Both the position numbers and the translations under genes were made by a program. Shown here one piece after another: positions 1 to 6,303 of a stretch of DNA of 9,056 nucleotides (positions are counted from its first letter, which is position 1; each line of letters starts with the position of its first letter). Under the pieces are notes generated by a model. The model did not search any database. It had not been told where the DNA came from and saw nothing but the letters and a program-made list of their open reading frames with translations. This DNA comes from Proteiniphilum sp. (GTDB lineage: Bacteria; Bacteroidota; Bacteroidia; Bacteroidales; Dysgonomonadaceae). The stretch is from assembly GCA_031284475.1 (NCBI GenBank), contig JAISZV010000347.1:1-9056 (forward strand), in the 5' to 3' direction.

Positions 1-449
1 TGTAAAGCGCCTGATGCGCCGGAGCAAAGAACGTCTATCGACCCGTTCAGCATGCTTACCATGCTCTCGATGTTATCGCCGTGTGTTTGCGCTTCCATAA
101 CAAGTTGGCGGGCGGCTGAGCAACATTCTTCAATATTTTCGAGAACAGTTTCCAACCGGTCAACTTCTCCGGCCTCAAACGAGCAACAATTGGAATCGGA
201 GTTTTCATCGTCGCTGTGGTAATCCATGCAACGCCGGTAAGCGTCTTTGGCCGAAGCCAAAGCTGCCGCCGCCATTGCTCTCCGGCTTTCCATCCGGCTT
301 TGCATTCCCAACAATTTGCCTATTCCGGCATTGACCGCCGATGAAATTTCCGTGCGTACGCCCCTGTTGTTCGTGTCGAACTGATTGATGCGGGAAGCGA
401 ACTCGCCGAGCGCAGCTATCCGTTGTATGTAGGCCCTGTCTGCCGGCAT
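1..449 (-). CDS. Partial alpha-helical protein of the WXG100/FtsK operon (3' end outside window)
   Basis: The open frame runs from an ATG at 449 off the left edge of the window, giving 149 codons with no stop. I do not recognise the family. The visible part is almost entirely predicted helix: an N-terminal stretch (residues 1-70, ending in an Ala-rich run), an acidic Asp/Ser/Asn linker at about 77-95, and a second amphipathic helical region (95-140). There is no signal peptide and no membrane segment. Six cysteines occur (C74, C88, C89, C109, C110, C142), including two CC pairs, which is odd for an exported protein. The start lies only 2 nt after the WXG100 stop and has a strong Shine-Dalgarno inside that gene, so the two are probably co-translated. 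The position suggests a secreted partner or substrate, perhaps an LXG-like helical leader of a longer protein, or another component of the machine. That is inference from context and helical character; the missing C-terminus would decide it. Confidence 0.75.
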   Translation of the reverse strand, partial: MPADRAYIQRIAALGEFASRINQFDTNNRGVRTEISSAVNAGIGKLLGMQSRMESRRAMAAAALASAKDAYRRCMDYHSDDENSDSNCCSFEAGEVDRLETVLENIEECCSAARQLVMEAQTHGDNIESMVSMLNGSIDVLCSGASGAL

Positions 450-451
450 CG

Positions 452-739
452 TCAATATCCTCCCATTTGCGTATTAAGATAATCCTGTAACCTGTCGGCC
501 TTTGCAGTTACAAACCGGCCGTAAGCCTCCATGTGTTCTGCTATCCGCCGGATGTTATCGGCGTCGTTTTCAAATACGTTCATGAACTTGGCGTTGTCCT
601 GATCCCGCCACGACTCGTTGATGCGGTGCACTTGAGTCCTAAGCCGCGCATAGTTTTCCGTAAGGGCCTCTCCCATACGTTGCAGGTTGGCGGCGAAAAA
701 CCTCAACTCCTCTACTCTTGCATTAACACTATCTGACAT
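452..739 (-). CDS. WXG100 (ESAT-6-like) family small helical protein
   Basis: This 95-residue protein has the size and layout of the WXG100/ESAT-6 superfamily, whose members form four-helix-bundle dimers and are exported by type VII machines. It is two long amphipathic helices (about 5-40 and 48-88) joined by a turn at S43-W44-R45-D46. The invariant Trp is kept, but the Gly of W-x-G is replaced by Asp. An aromatic at F52 follows in the next helix, as in the family. I see no C-terminal YxxxD/E export signal; the tail ends in Gly-Gly-Tyr. There is no signal peptide, as expected. It starts 24 nt after the ATPase stop, with no clear Shine-Dalgarno, and ends 2 nt before the next gene. It is the likely substrate or structural adaptor of the neighbouring ATPase. 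Family membership rests on length, Trp position, helicity and context. Another small helical hairpin protein is the alternative. Confidence 0.8.
   Translation of the reverse strand: MSDSVNARVEELRFFAANLQRMGEALTENYARLRTQVHRINESWRDQDNAKFMNVFENDADNIRRIAEHMEAYGRFVTAKADRLQDYLNTQMGGY
458..463 (-). promoter_or_regulatory. Shine-Dalgarno site inside the WXG100 gene
   Basis: The minus strand reads GGAGGA followed by 8 nt and ATG at 449. The site lies in the last codons (Gly-Gly) of the WXG100 gene. It supports the chosen start of the downstream partial gene and suggests translational coupling. Strong Shine-Dalgarno sites are uncommon in Bacteroidota, so it stands out. Confidence 0.6.
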
Positions 740-763
740 TCTTTGTATGATTTGAGTGAAACT

Positions 764-3694
764 TTATTGGTTTAAGTAACGTTCGATATACTCTATACCG
801 GGTATCACAAACGGAGTGAACAGCGTCAGGGCATTTTCCTTCTCCTCGTCGAAGAAGTAAACGCGCGTCTTATCGGGGTCGGACGATAATACCGATCCGT
901 CTTTCCCGTCGCCGGCCACATTTGCAAAATCCTGGCTGTTCATGGACAGTATCGCTCTGTATTTGAAGCGATACAACAAACGGTTCAGGGTATTACCCGA
1001 AAAGTTGTAATTACCGAACAGCAGGTTGCCGATCCTGTTCACCTGAATAATCGTGTGAATGCCGTTCTCAGGGCCGTCGGAAAGAATTTTGCCGATGGCC
1101 GCGATGTAAGATACCTCTTTCACGTGCTGAGGCTCATCCATCTCTTTGATCCAATAGGAGCCTGCGGCGGCAGCGTCGTCGCCGGTTGACGGGGTCGCCG
1201 CATTTGCCGGCATTTTAATGGTTTCTTCCCGCATATCGCGGAAGCGGTGCTGCCCCAGAATGAAAAGATATACATCTTCCTTTTCTAATTCGTTTTGGCC
1301 GCCGCCGGCTTTTTGGTAGAGTTGCATCAGCGCCTTTTCCACTTGTTGCCTGTTCGAGAGAAAGGATATATGTTCCGCACCGTCAAACAGGTTGATCGTG
1401 TTGTAGCCGTCCGATTCATCGTCAAGTTTGTTGATGATGAATATTTTGTAGGGCTTTTGGGAATTTTTGTAATGTTGTTTAAGGGTGATGAGCGACGAAA
1501 CAATGATACGTACGGCGTTCATTTCCGCATCCCCTTCGTGCGTTTCCTGGTTGCCGACAATAAGCAGGTTGTTTCCGCTTTCCCGTTTGTTGATGGGCAA
1601 CGACGCCGGTTCCTGCTTCATCCCGATACTCCGGCCCAATACCATCGCTTTGGTTTGAGAAAGGTCTTGCTTTTCCAGTTCCGGGCGGTCTTCCGAATCG
1701 TAGATAACCGTTTGGGCGGTGTAACCGTGCCGGGTTGCCTTTTCTTTACCTATATTCAGCCATCGTTTTAATTCGTTGCTTTTTTCGCCTATAAAATAGT
1801 AGGGTTGTAAATCTTTGAAATCATCCCCGCAGCAATAGATAGTCTGCCCCAATCTGTTGATACGGGCAATTTTATCTATGTGGCGAGTATCGATTATCTG
1901 GCCGGCGTCTGTCAATTCGCTTTTCAAGATAAATTTCTCCGTAATCTGGCTTTTCAGGTCTGCGGGCAAAGCTGTTCCTATGGTTTGCGAAGACAAGATC
2001 AGGTAAACGCCGTAAGAACGTCCCTGACGCGCAATTTTAAGCATGATCGCATTGATGCTTTCCTGTATGGCGCCCTTACCTTCAAACAGGTACCTGCCTT
2101 CGTCGATCACCAGCAGGATAATGGGCAGTTTGTCTTTGTCGTCCGCTTTACTGTTATTATAATCGAAGAGTTCCGATAGCCCTTCACGCTTGATCTTATT
2201 GTTGCGCGCCTCTATTTCCGCAAGTATTCCTTTGAGCGGCTCAACAAGGGTGGCGAGTTCTTCTTCCGCCGCTATATTGGCTATAACGTGAGGAACCCCT
2301 TTATACCTGCTGAACTCCAAGCCGCTTTTGAGGTCGTACAGGTAGAGGTGCAGCGACGCCGGACTGTATTTGAGCGTGGCTGTGGTAAGAATATCGTGCA
2401 GCAAAGTGGTTTTTCCCGAACCTGTTTTCCCGATGATCAGGGTGTGCGTATGCTCTTTGTTGTTCAGCGCAAAATTAAATTCGCTGCCGTCGGGCAATGT
2501 GCCTACGGGAATGGAAAACCCCTCGAAAGCGTTCTCATAACTTTCGCGGTGAAACAGGTCTCGGTTGTATGTGAATGCGCTTTTCCGCGCTTTTTCTTTT
2601 TCTTCTATCGTTTCCGCGAACTTGCGGAAATATTCGTCGATGAAAGCGGGCGGATTGGCGATGTTGACGCCCAACAGGTCTTCCGTCTTTTCTGCCATTG
2701 GGTCTTCCAGTCCACGAAACGCCTGTTTTTGCGGCCTTTCGCATTGGTGTTGACTGTTTTCGTCAATTCGTATAGCGTTAAACCGCTCGCTGTTGAGCAA
2801 CCGGGCCATGTCGTGGTTTTCTTGGCGGCCGTCTGTTTCCGGCTGCATAAGGATCAGGTATATGCCCGATTTGTTGCCGTTCTCAATGAGCGGAAAAAGA
2901 TGTTCGTGCATGCCCAACCGGTGGCTGTCATATATCACCACCACTTCGTAGGGCGTTGCAATGGCGCATTCCCGCTCGTTTCTTTCCACCACGCTACGGC
3001 AATTGACCGGCAAGGATTCCTGCGCCTTTTGCATCTTTGCTTTCAGGCTTTTGAGTTGCCCCTCAATCTCTGCGCGTTCGGTCATCGCTATGTTGTAAAA
3101 AACGGAAGGCGAAGCGGCAAGGCGTTTGATAAACAAATTGGCATTGCCGGTGCTGAACGGGTCGATAAACGTCAGGTTGAGGCAACCGGGACTGAAAGCC
3201 ATCAACATGCGTATGACCATATTATTAACCAAGTTAACGGCATAAACCGTGTTGGCAACGCCGGCGTATGTAACCAACACGTTCCCGAACTTGGCGGGAT
3301 CTTTGCTTTGCCACGCCACATATTGCGGAAACACGCGAACCACAGTTCTACGCCCCACAAGAAGAATTTCGTGAGAATACCTTGTTTCCGCTTGCGCCAG
3401 TATATCATCGGCCGACGGGCGCGGGGAAATATAGGAATCATCCCTATCGGGATTATTTAAAGCATGAAGAAATGGATTGTCGATGGCGGACTCCAATAAC
3501 AATTTTCTCGCCAAAACCGTTTGGCTGTCTAAATTTTCCCGCAATTCTCTCTTTTGGCGGGAATATTCTTCGTTGGTCGAATCAACTTCCTTTTCTTTCT
3601 GCCGGGCAGCCTGAACGGCTTCTTCTTTTAATTTTTCTATTTGAGCGTCAAGCGATTTAAAATATTCTCCTGAATGATCTGCGTAAGTCAACAT
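764..3694 (-). CDS. FtsK/SpoIIIE-type ATPase, EssC/EccC-like (type VII secretion motor candidate)
   Basis: A 976-residue protein of the FtsK/SpoIIIE/HerA ATPase class. After an N-terminal coiled coil (about 15-72) comes a degenerate ATPase-like module (about 90-300). It has a strand ending in F-I-D178-P and a Walker-B-like VVVIYD256 followed by SGIYLIL, but no P-loop. The central module is intact: Walker A GKTGSGKTT (422-430, K428), YDLKSGLEF around D454, Walker B ILLVIDE (D531, E532), then SSQTIG and an FtsK-like ITEKF segment. The C-terminal module is again degenerate: GNQETHEGDAE (714-724) stands where a P-loop would be, and FILG (811-814) replaces the acidic Walker B. This order (degenerate, active, degenerate) recalls the DUF-D1-D2 order of EccC/EssC; the usual third C-terminal ATPase and FHA domains are absent. 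I chose the ATG at 3694, 37 nt after the previous stop. An in-frame ATG at 3802 would add 36 hydrophobic residues but overlap the upstream gene by 71 nt. With the shorter form the protein has no membrane segment. The secretion role is inferred from the WXG100 neighbour. Confidence 0.88.
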   Translation of the reverse strand: MLTYADHSGEYFKSLDAQIEKLKEEAVQAARQKEKEVDSTNEEYSRQKRELRENLDSQTVLARKLLLESAIDNPFLHALNNPDRDDSYISPRPSADDILAQAETRYSHEILLVGRRTVVRVFPQYVAWQSKDPAKFGNVLVTYAGVANTVYAVNLVNNMVIRMLMAFSPGCLNLTFIDPFSTGNANLFIKRLAASPSVFYNIAMTERAEIEGQLKSLKAKMQKAQESLPVNCRSVVERNERECAIATPYEVVVIYDSHRLGMHEHLFPLIENGNKSGIYLILMQPETDGRQENHDMARLLNSERFNAIRIDENSQHQCERPQKQAFRGLEDPMAEKTEDLLGVNIANPPAFIDEYFRKFAETIEEKEKARKSAFTYNRDLFHRESYENAFEGFSIPVGTLPDGSEFNFALNNKEHTHTLIIGKTGSGKTTLLHDILTTATLKYSPASLHLYLYDLKSGLEFSRYKGVPHVIANIAAEEELATLVEPLKGILAEIEARNNKIKREGLSELFDYNNSKADDKDKLPIILLVIDEGRYLFEGKGAIQESINAIMLKIARQGRSYGVYLILSSQTIGTALPADLKSQITEKFILKSELTDAGQIIDTRHIDKIARINRLGQTIYCCGDDFKDLQPYYFIGEKSNELKRWLNIGKEKATRHGYTAQTVIYDSEDRPELEKQDLSQTKAMVLGRSIGMKQEPASLPINKRESGNNLLIVGNQETHEGDAEMNAVRIIVSSLITLKQHYKNSQKPYKIFIINKLDDESDGYNTINLFDGAEHISFLSNRQQVEKALMQLYQKAGGGQNELEKEDVYLFILGQHRFRDMREETIKMPANAATPSTGDDAAAAGSYWIKEMDEPQHVKEVSYIAAIGKILSDGPENGIHTIIQVNRIGNLLFGNYNFSGNTLNRLLYRFKYRAILSMNSQDFANVAGDGKDGSVLSSDPDKTRVYFFDEEKENALTLFTPFVIPGIEYIERYLNQ

Positions 3695-3731
3695 AAACGA
3701 TAAGTTAAGTTTTAGTGATACAATAATAAAA

Positions 3732-4760
3732 TCAGTCCGTATAATAACTAAACTGGTAAGGAGGATTATAAACGCTGACGTCAAAATTCTTGGGAACGCC
3801 ATTTATCGCTTCGGTCAGGAGCTTTGATTTCCGCTGGTTGCCCAGTTTGATGACCGACGATATATCGGCCGGCGTTTTGAAATAACCGTTGGCATCGCCA
3901 AGCGTATCGCCGAACATACTTTCGTTATACGCCGCATTGAATAAAGCGGGATATTTTTCCATATACGCTTTCACGTCCGCTTTTGCAGAAGCCAGTTTAT
4001 ACTGCGCCGACTTATAAACCTCTTGTTTACGGGTTACGGCATATTGCTTCGTTTGTTCGGCCATCTTTTTCTGCCGACGCCTACTTAACAGGAGCGACGC
4101 TACGCCGGTAACCAGCAGCAAGCCGGTGGCCGCTAAAACCCATGAGGCGGAAAAAAACTGCGCCAGCGCATCTTGCGCCATAGAGGTAGTTCCTTCCTTG
4201 AAAGCCGCAATGGAAAGGCCTGCCTGCATTGCGGCAACGCCTGTCTTGCCGGCAACGTCGAAAATACAATATCCAAGATAACCCAACAGGCCGAAACCCG
4301 TCGCATATCCGAGCGCAGTTGTCAGCGTATGCAGGCCTTTGCCAACGCCCCCGATTTCGGCCCATGAAACAAGAAATCCCTTAGAGAACCCTTTGTTTTC
4401 GGAGTCTCTTTCATCGTTGCGTACACCCTCAGATGCACGCCACGCGTCATACTTGGCGTCGAACACCCCGGAGTTCAGTTTCTCAAATTCATACCGGAGC
4501 GTTCTCAGTTCTTCTTCCAACGATTCTCCTATTTTCTTTGCATAGAGCGAATGAACGCCGTCGATATATTGCTTGCAGCCGCTCCGATAGCGGGTAAGCG
4601 CGTTCGCCTTGTCGGTTTTTTCCCGCACAACGGCGTCCCACTTTTGATTGATGTTTCTCACTTTTTCCGTACATGCGCTATCGCAGTCATTGATTTTTTT
4701 GTGGTAACTCTGTGCAAGCATTTCCATCAGTTCCACCTCTTTCAAAAGATTTCTATCCAT
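3732..4760 (-). CDS. Coiled-coil protein with two membrane segments, first gene of the WXG100/FtsK operon
   Basis: A 342-residue protein of a family I do not recognise. The N-terminal 115 residues are strongly helical and charged, with heptad-like spacing (probable coiled coil). Two hydrophobic segments follow, at about 146-169 and 204-226, separated by a loop of about 35 residues. The second is followed by RRRQKK (228-232), so by the positive-inside rule both long ends face the cytoplasm. A second helical region (about 233-275) and a tail rich in Tyr, Pro and Phe (320-342) complete it. There is no signal peptide. It heads the operon and is followed by the ATPase after 37 nt. EssC/EccC motors of type VII systems carry two membrane helices of their own; the ATPase here appears to carry none. 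This protein may therefore supply the membrane anchor or channel. That is inference; it does not look like EssA, EssB or EsaA. The start is supported by a Shine-Dalgarno at 4771-4777. Confidence 0.85.
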   Translation of the reverse strand: MDRNLLKEVELMEMLAQSYHKKINDCDSACTEKVRNINQKWDAVVREKTDKANALTRYRSGCKQYIDGVHSLYAKKIGESLEEELRTLRYEFEKLNSGVFDAKYDAWRASEGVRNDERDSENKGFSKGFLVSWAEIGGVGKGLHTLTTALGYATGFGLLGYLGYCIFDVAGKTGVAAMQAGLSIAAFKEGTTSMAQDALAQFFSASWVLAATGLLLVTGVASLLLSRRRQKKMAEQTKQYAVTRKQEVYKSAQYKLASAKADVKAYMEKYPALFNAAYNESMFGDTLGDANGYFKTPADISSVIKLGNQRKSKLLTEAINGVPKNFDVSVYNPPYQFSYYTD

Positions 4761-4770
4761 GACATTTTTA

Positions 4771-4777
4771 CTCCTTT
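4771..4777 (-). promoter_or_regulatory. Shine-Dalgarno site of the first operon gene
   Basis: The minus strand reads AAAGGAG, then 10 nt (TAAAAATGTC), then the ATG at 4760. An out-of-frame ATG inside that spacer (4764-4762) leads to a stop after a few codons and is probably not used. A clear Shine-Dalgarno here and at 458-463, but not before most other genes in the window, may mean the operon has its own translational style. Confidence 0.55.
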
Positions 4778-4784
4778 ATTCGAT

Positions 4785-4810
4785 GAAGCGTTAATAACAA
4801 AATACGCTTC
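4785..4810 (-). promoter_or_regulatory. Hairpin in the 5' leader of the WXG100/FtsK operon
   Basis: A perfect 7-bp inverted repeat, GAAGCGT (4785-4791) and ACGCTTC (4804-4810), with a 12-nt A/T-rich loop. It lies between the predicted promoter (4836-4843) and the ribosome binding site (4771-4777), ending 7 nt before the latter. In the transcript it would form a stem-loop that could influence initiation or stability. It is not followed by a U-run, so it is unlikely to be a terminator for queA. It could also be a protein-binding site in DNA. Confidence 0.4.
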
Positions 4811-4832
4811 CACCGGGATAATGTGAATTTGC

Positions 4833-4859
4833 ATACAAAAATATAACATATTATTGTAT
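4833..4859. promoter_or_regulatory. 27-bp near-palindrome overlapping the operon promoter (candidate operator)
   Basis: Outer arms ATACAA (4833-4838) and TTGTAT (4854-4859) are perfect complements. The inner bases continue the dyad, so 11 of 13 positions pair around the centre at 4846. It overlaps the predicted -7 box, which is where a repressor would block transcription. The region is very A/T-rich, which raises the chance of a fortuitous palindrome. No regulator gene is visible in the window. Confidence 0.35.
4836..4843 (-). promoter_or_regulatory. Predicted Bacteroidota-type promoter of the WXG100/FtsK operon
   Basis: The minus strand reads TATTTTTG, a full match to the Bacteroidota -7 consensus TAnnTTTG. 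The -33 position, about 20 nt upstream, has TTC rather than TTG, so that element is weak. Transcription would start near 4830, giving a leader of about 70 nt. The 144-nt gap after queA (4761-4904) holds only this promoter, the palindrome, the leader hairpin and the ribosome binding site. Confidence 0.4.
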
Positions 4860-4904
4860 AAAAGAATATTGAATGCAAAAAATATCAACCAATTAGTTTT
4901 ACCT

Positions 4905-6146
4905 CTACCCTCGTTTAACGCAATAGTTGCACAATAAAGAACTATCGCCGTAACTCAGGAAGCGGTAGTCGTTTTCCAGCGCATAGTCGTATATCTTACG
5001 CCAATCATCGCCCACAAATGCGGAAATAAGCAGTAATAGCGTACTTTGAGGCTGATGAAAATTAGTGATGATAGCGTCGGGAAAATGGAACTTATAACCG
5101 GGGACGATCATCAGTTGCGTGGAAGAGATAAGGCGCTCCCGGCCGGTATCTTCGAGGAATCCGAGAATATTTTGAAGCGCCCGCTGCGGGGCGATTTCCG
5201 CGTCGCCGCCATACGGTTCCCATTGCCCTACGCCCAGTTCGGAAGGCGATATACCGGGATTCGCGCCGAGTTTTCTTCCAATGTAGTAAAGGCTCTCTAC
5301 GGTACGCATGGAAGTAGTTCCCACCACTATCACCTTTCCGGAATTGCGCAGTAATTGTTCAATAGTCTCTTTGGGTACGGAGATAAATTCGGTGTGCATC
5401 TCATGGCCGGCGATGGTTTCGCTTTTCACCGGCTTAAAAGTGCCCGCTCCTACGTGGAGGGTAACTTCGGCCGTCCGTATTCCTTTGTCGCGAAGCTGTT
5501 TCATCACCTCCTCGGTGAAGTGCAATCCTGCCGTGGGCGCGGCCACAGAACCGTAGGAGCGGGAGTAGACCGTTTGATAGGTTTCCTCGTCGCTCGCTTC
5601 CGAAGGGCGGTTCAGATAGGGAGGGATAGGCAGTTTCCCGGCAATTTCCAACAGTTCCGAGAAAGTGAAATCCTCTTTATCCCATGAAAATTGCACTACC
5701 GTACCGCTTCCCGTTGCGCCCGCCTTTTCGGCCGTCAGTCGCACCGCGCCGCCGGCTACAGGAATCTGCATCTGTAACGGTTCTTCTTTCCACCGCTTGG
5801 CGTTTCCTATCATGCAAAGCCAGGAGCAACGGCGGCGTTGCTGAAAATTCACCGCATAGTCGGACGGATGATGCGGCGAGAGGCAGAACACCTCAACCTG
5901 CGCGCCGGTCTCCTTCTGAAACGGCAGCCGGGCGTGGATCACCCTGGTATTATTGAACAGGAGCAGGCTCCCTTCAGGAAGTAACCGGGGCAATTCCCCG
6001 AACCGGAAGGTAGCGGGCTGCGAGCCGTCATACAATAATAATTTGGATGCATCCCTTTGCTCAAGAGGGTATTTTGCTATTTTACCGTTGGGGAGGGGAT
6101 AATTATAGTGGGATATTTGCAGTTGCCGGATATTCGCCCGTTTCAT
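4905..6146 (-). CDS. queA: S-adenosylmethionine:tRNA ribosyltransferase-isomerase (QueA family, long form)
   Basis: QueA transfers and isomerises the ribosyl group of S-adenosylmethionine onto 7-aminomethyl-7-deazaguanine in tRNA, giving epoxyqueuosine at the wobble base of GUN anticodons; it acts in the cytoplasm. Family motifs are clear: NNTRVIHARL near the N-terminus, GSVAAPTAGLHF (PTAGLHF at 204-210), LHVGAGTFKPV, GHEMHTEF, VGTTSMRTVES, and TNFHQPQSTLL (361-371) followed by LISAF and FLSYGD. The protein is 413 residues, against about 340-360 for typical QueA. The extra length lies in the region after the RTVES motif and in a variant segment with CSWLCMIGN around residue 100. The usual TDIFI before PGY is replaced by TQLMIV, so this looks like a divergent paralogue subtype. 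The ATG at 6146 is preferred; a TTG five codons upstream at 6161 is open in frame but weaker. A good promoter lies at 6200-6230. The C-terminus carries CNYC, of unknown meaning. Confidence 0.92.
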   Translation of the reverse strand: MKRANIRQLQISHYNYPLPNGKIAKYPLEQRDASKLLLYDGSQPATFRFGELPRLLPEGSLLLFNNTRVIHARLPFQKETGAQVEVFCLSPHHPSDYAVNFQQRRRCSWLCMIGNAKRWKEEPLQMQIPVAGGAVRLTAEKAGATGSGTVVQFSWDKEDFTFSELLEIAGKLPIPPYLNRPSEASDEETYQTVYSRSYGSVAAPTAGLHFTEEVMKQLRDKGIRTAEVTLHVGAGTFKPVKSETIAGHEMHTEFISVPKETIEQLLRNSGKVIVVGTTSMRTVESLYYIGRKLGANPGISPSELGVGQWEPYGGDAEIAPQRALQNILGFLEDTGRERLISSTQLMIVPGYKFHFPDAIITNFHQPQSTLLLLISAFVGDDWRKIYDYALENDYRFLSYGDSSLLCNYCVKRG

Positions 6147-6199
6147 TTTTTTCACTATCAAAAAACCGATTTTTCGTAATAATTAATGCTTTTATTCCG

Positions 6200-6230
6200 C
6201 AAAATTAGTCAACTTTGCAACACGTAACAA
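6200..6230 (-). promoter_or_regulatory. Predicted Bacteroidota-type promoter of queA
   Basis: On the minus strand, TTG (6230-6228) is followed by a 20-nt spacer and TAATTTTG (6207-6200). This matches the Bacteroidota -33/-7 arrangement (TTG, about 20 nt, TAnnTTTG). Transcription would start near 6195, leaving a leader of about 50 nt before the ATG at 6146. It is the best promoter match in the window. Confidence 0.6.
6210..6217 (+). promoter_or_regulatory. Weak -7-like box upstream of the DUF2027-Smr gene
   Basis: CAACTTTG differs from TAnnTTTG by one base and lies 87 nt before the plus-strand start at 6304. No convincing -33 TTG is found at the right distance. It lies within the spacer of the opposing queA promoter, so the two divergent promoters may interlock. 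Nothing else notable was seen in the 157-nt gap. Confidence 0.25.
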
Positions 6231-6303
6231 GAATCAAAGAGCCAAAACAGGCATTTCCGTTAAAAACTCGCCCTGACAAGCGAAACACACGGGCACTTTA
6301 TCA

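Noticed and set aside
1295..1771. 158-codon plus-strand open frame
   Set aside because: It is antisense to the degenerate C-terminal ATPase module, with no plausible start context or family resemblance.
2288..3460. 390-codon open frame on the plus strand
   Set aside because: It lies wholly antisense to the ATPase gene, whose Walker motifs and domain order are clear. The translated product is rich in Val, Phe, Arg and Gln, with no recognisable domain, as expected from the complement of a real coding sequence.
3695..3802. Upstream ATG extension of the ATPase
   Set aside because: A 71-nt same-strand overlap with the preceding gene, and no ribosome binding site. The hydrophobic reading is explained by the T-rich end of the other gene. 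It is kept as a question in the findings.
6147..6161. TTG start five codons upstream of the QueA ATG
   Set aside because: ATG at 6146 is preferred on start codon type; the five extra residues align with nothing in the family.
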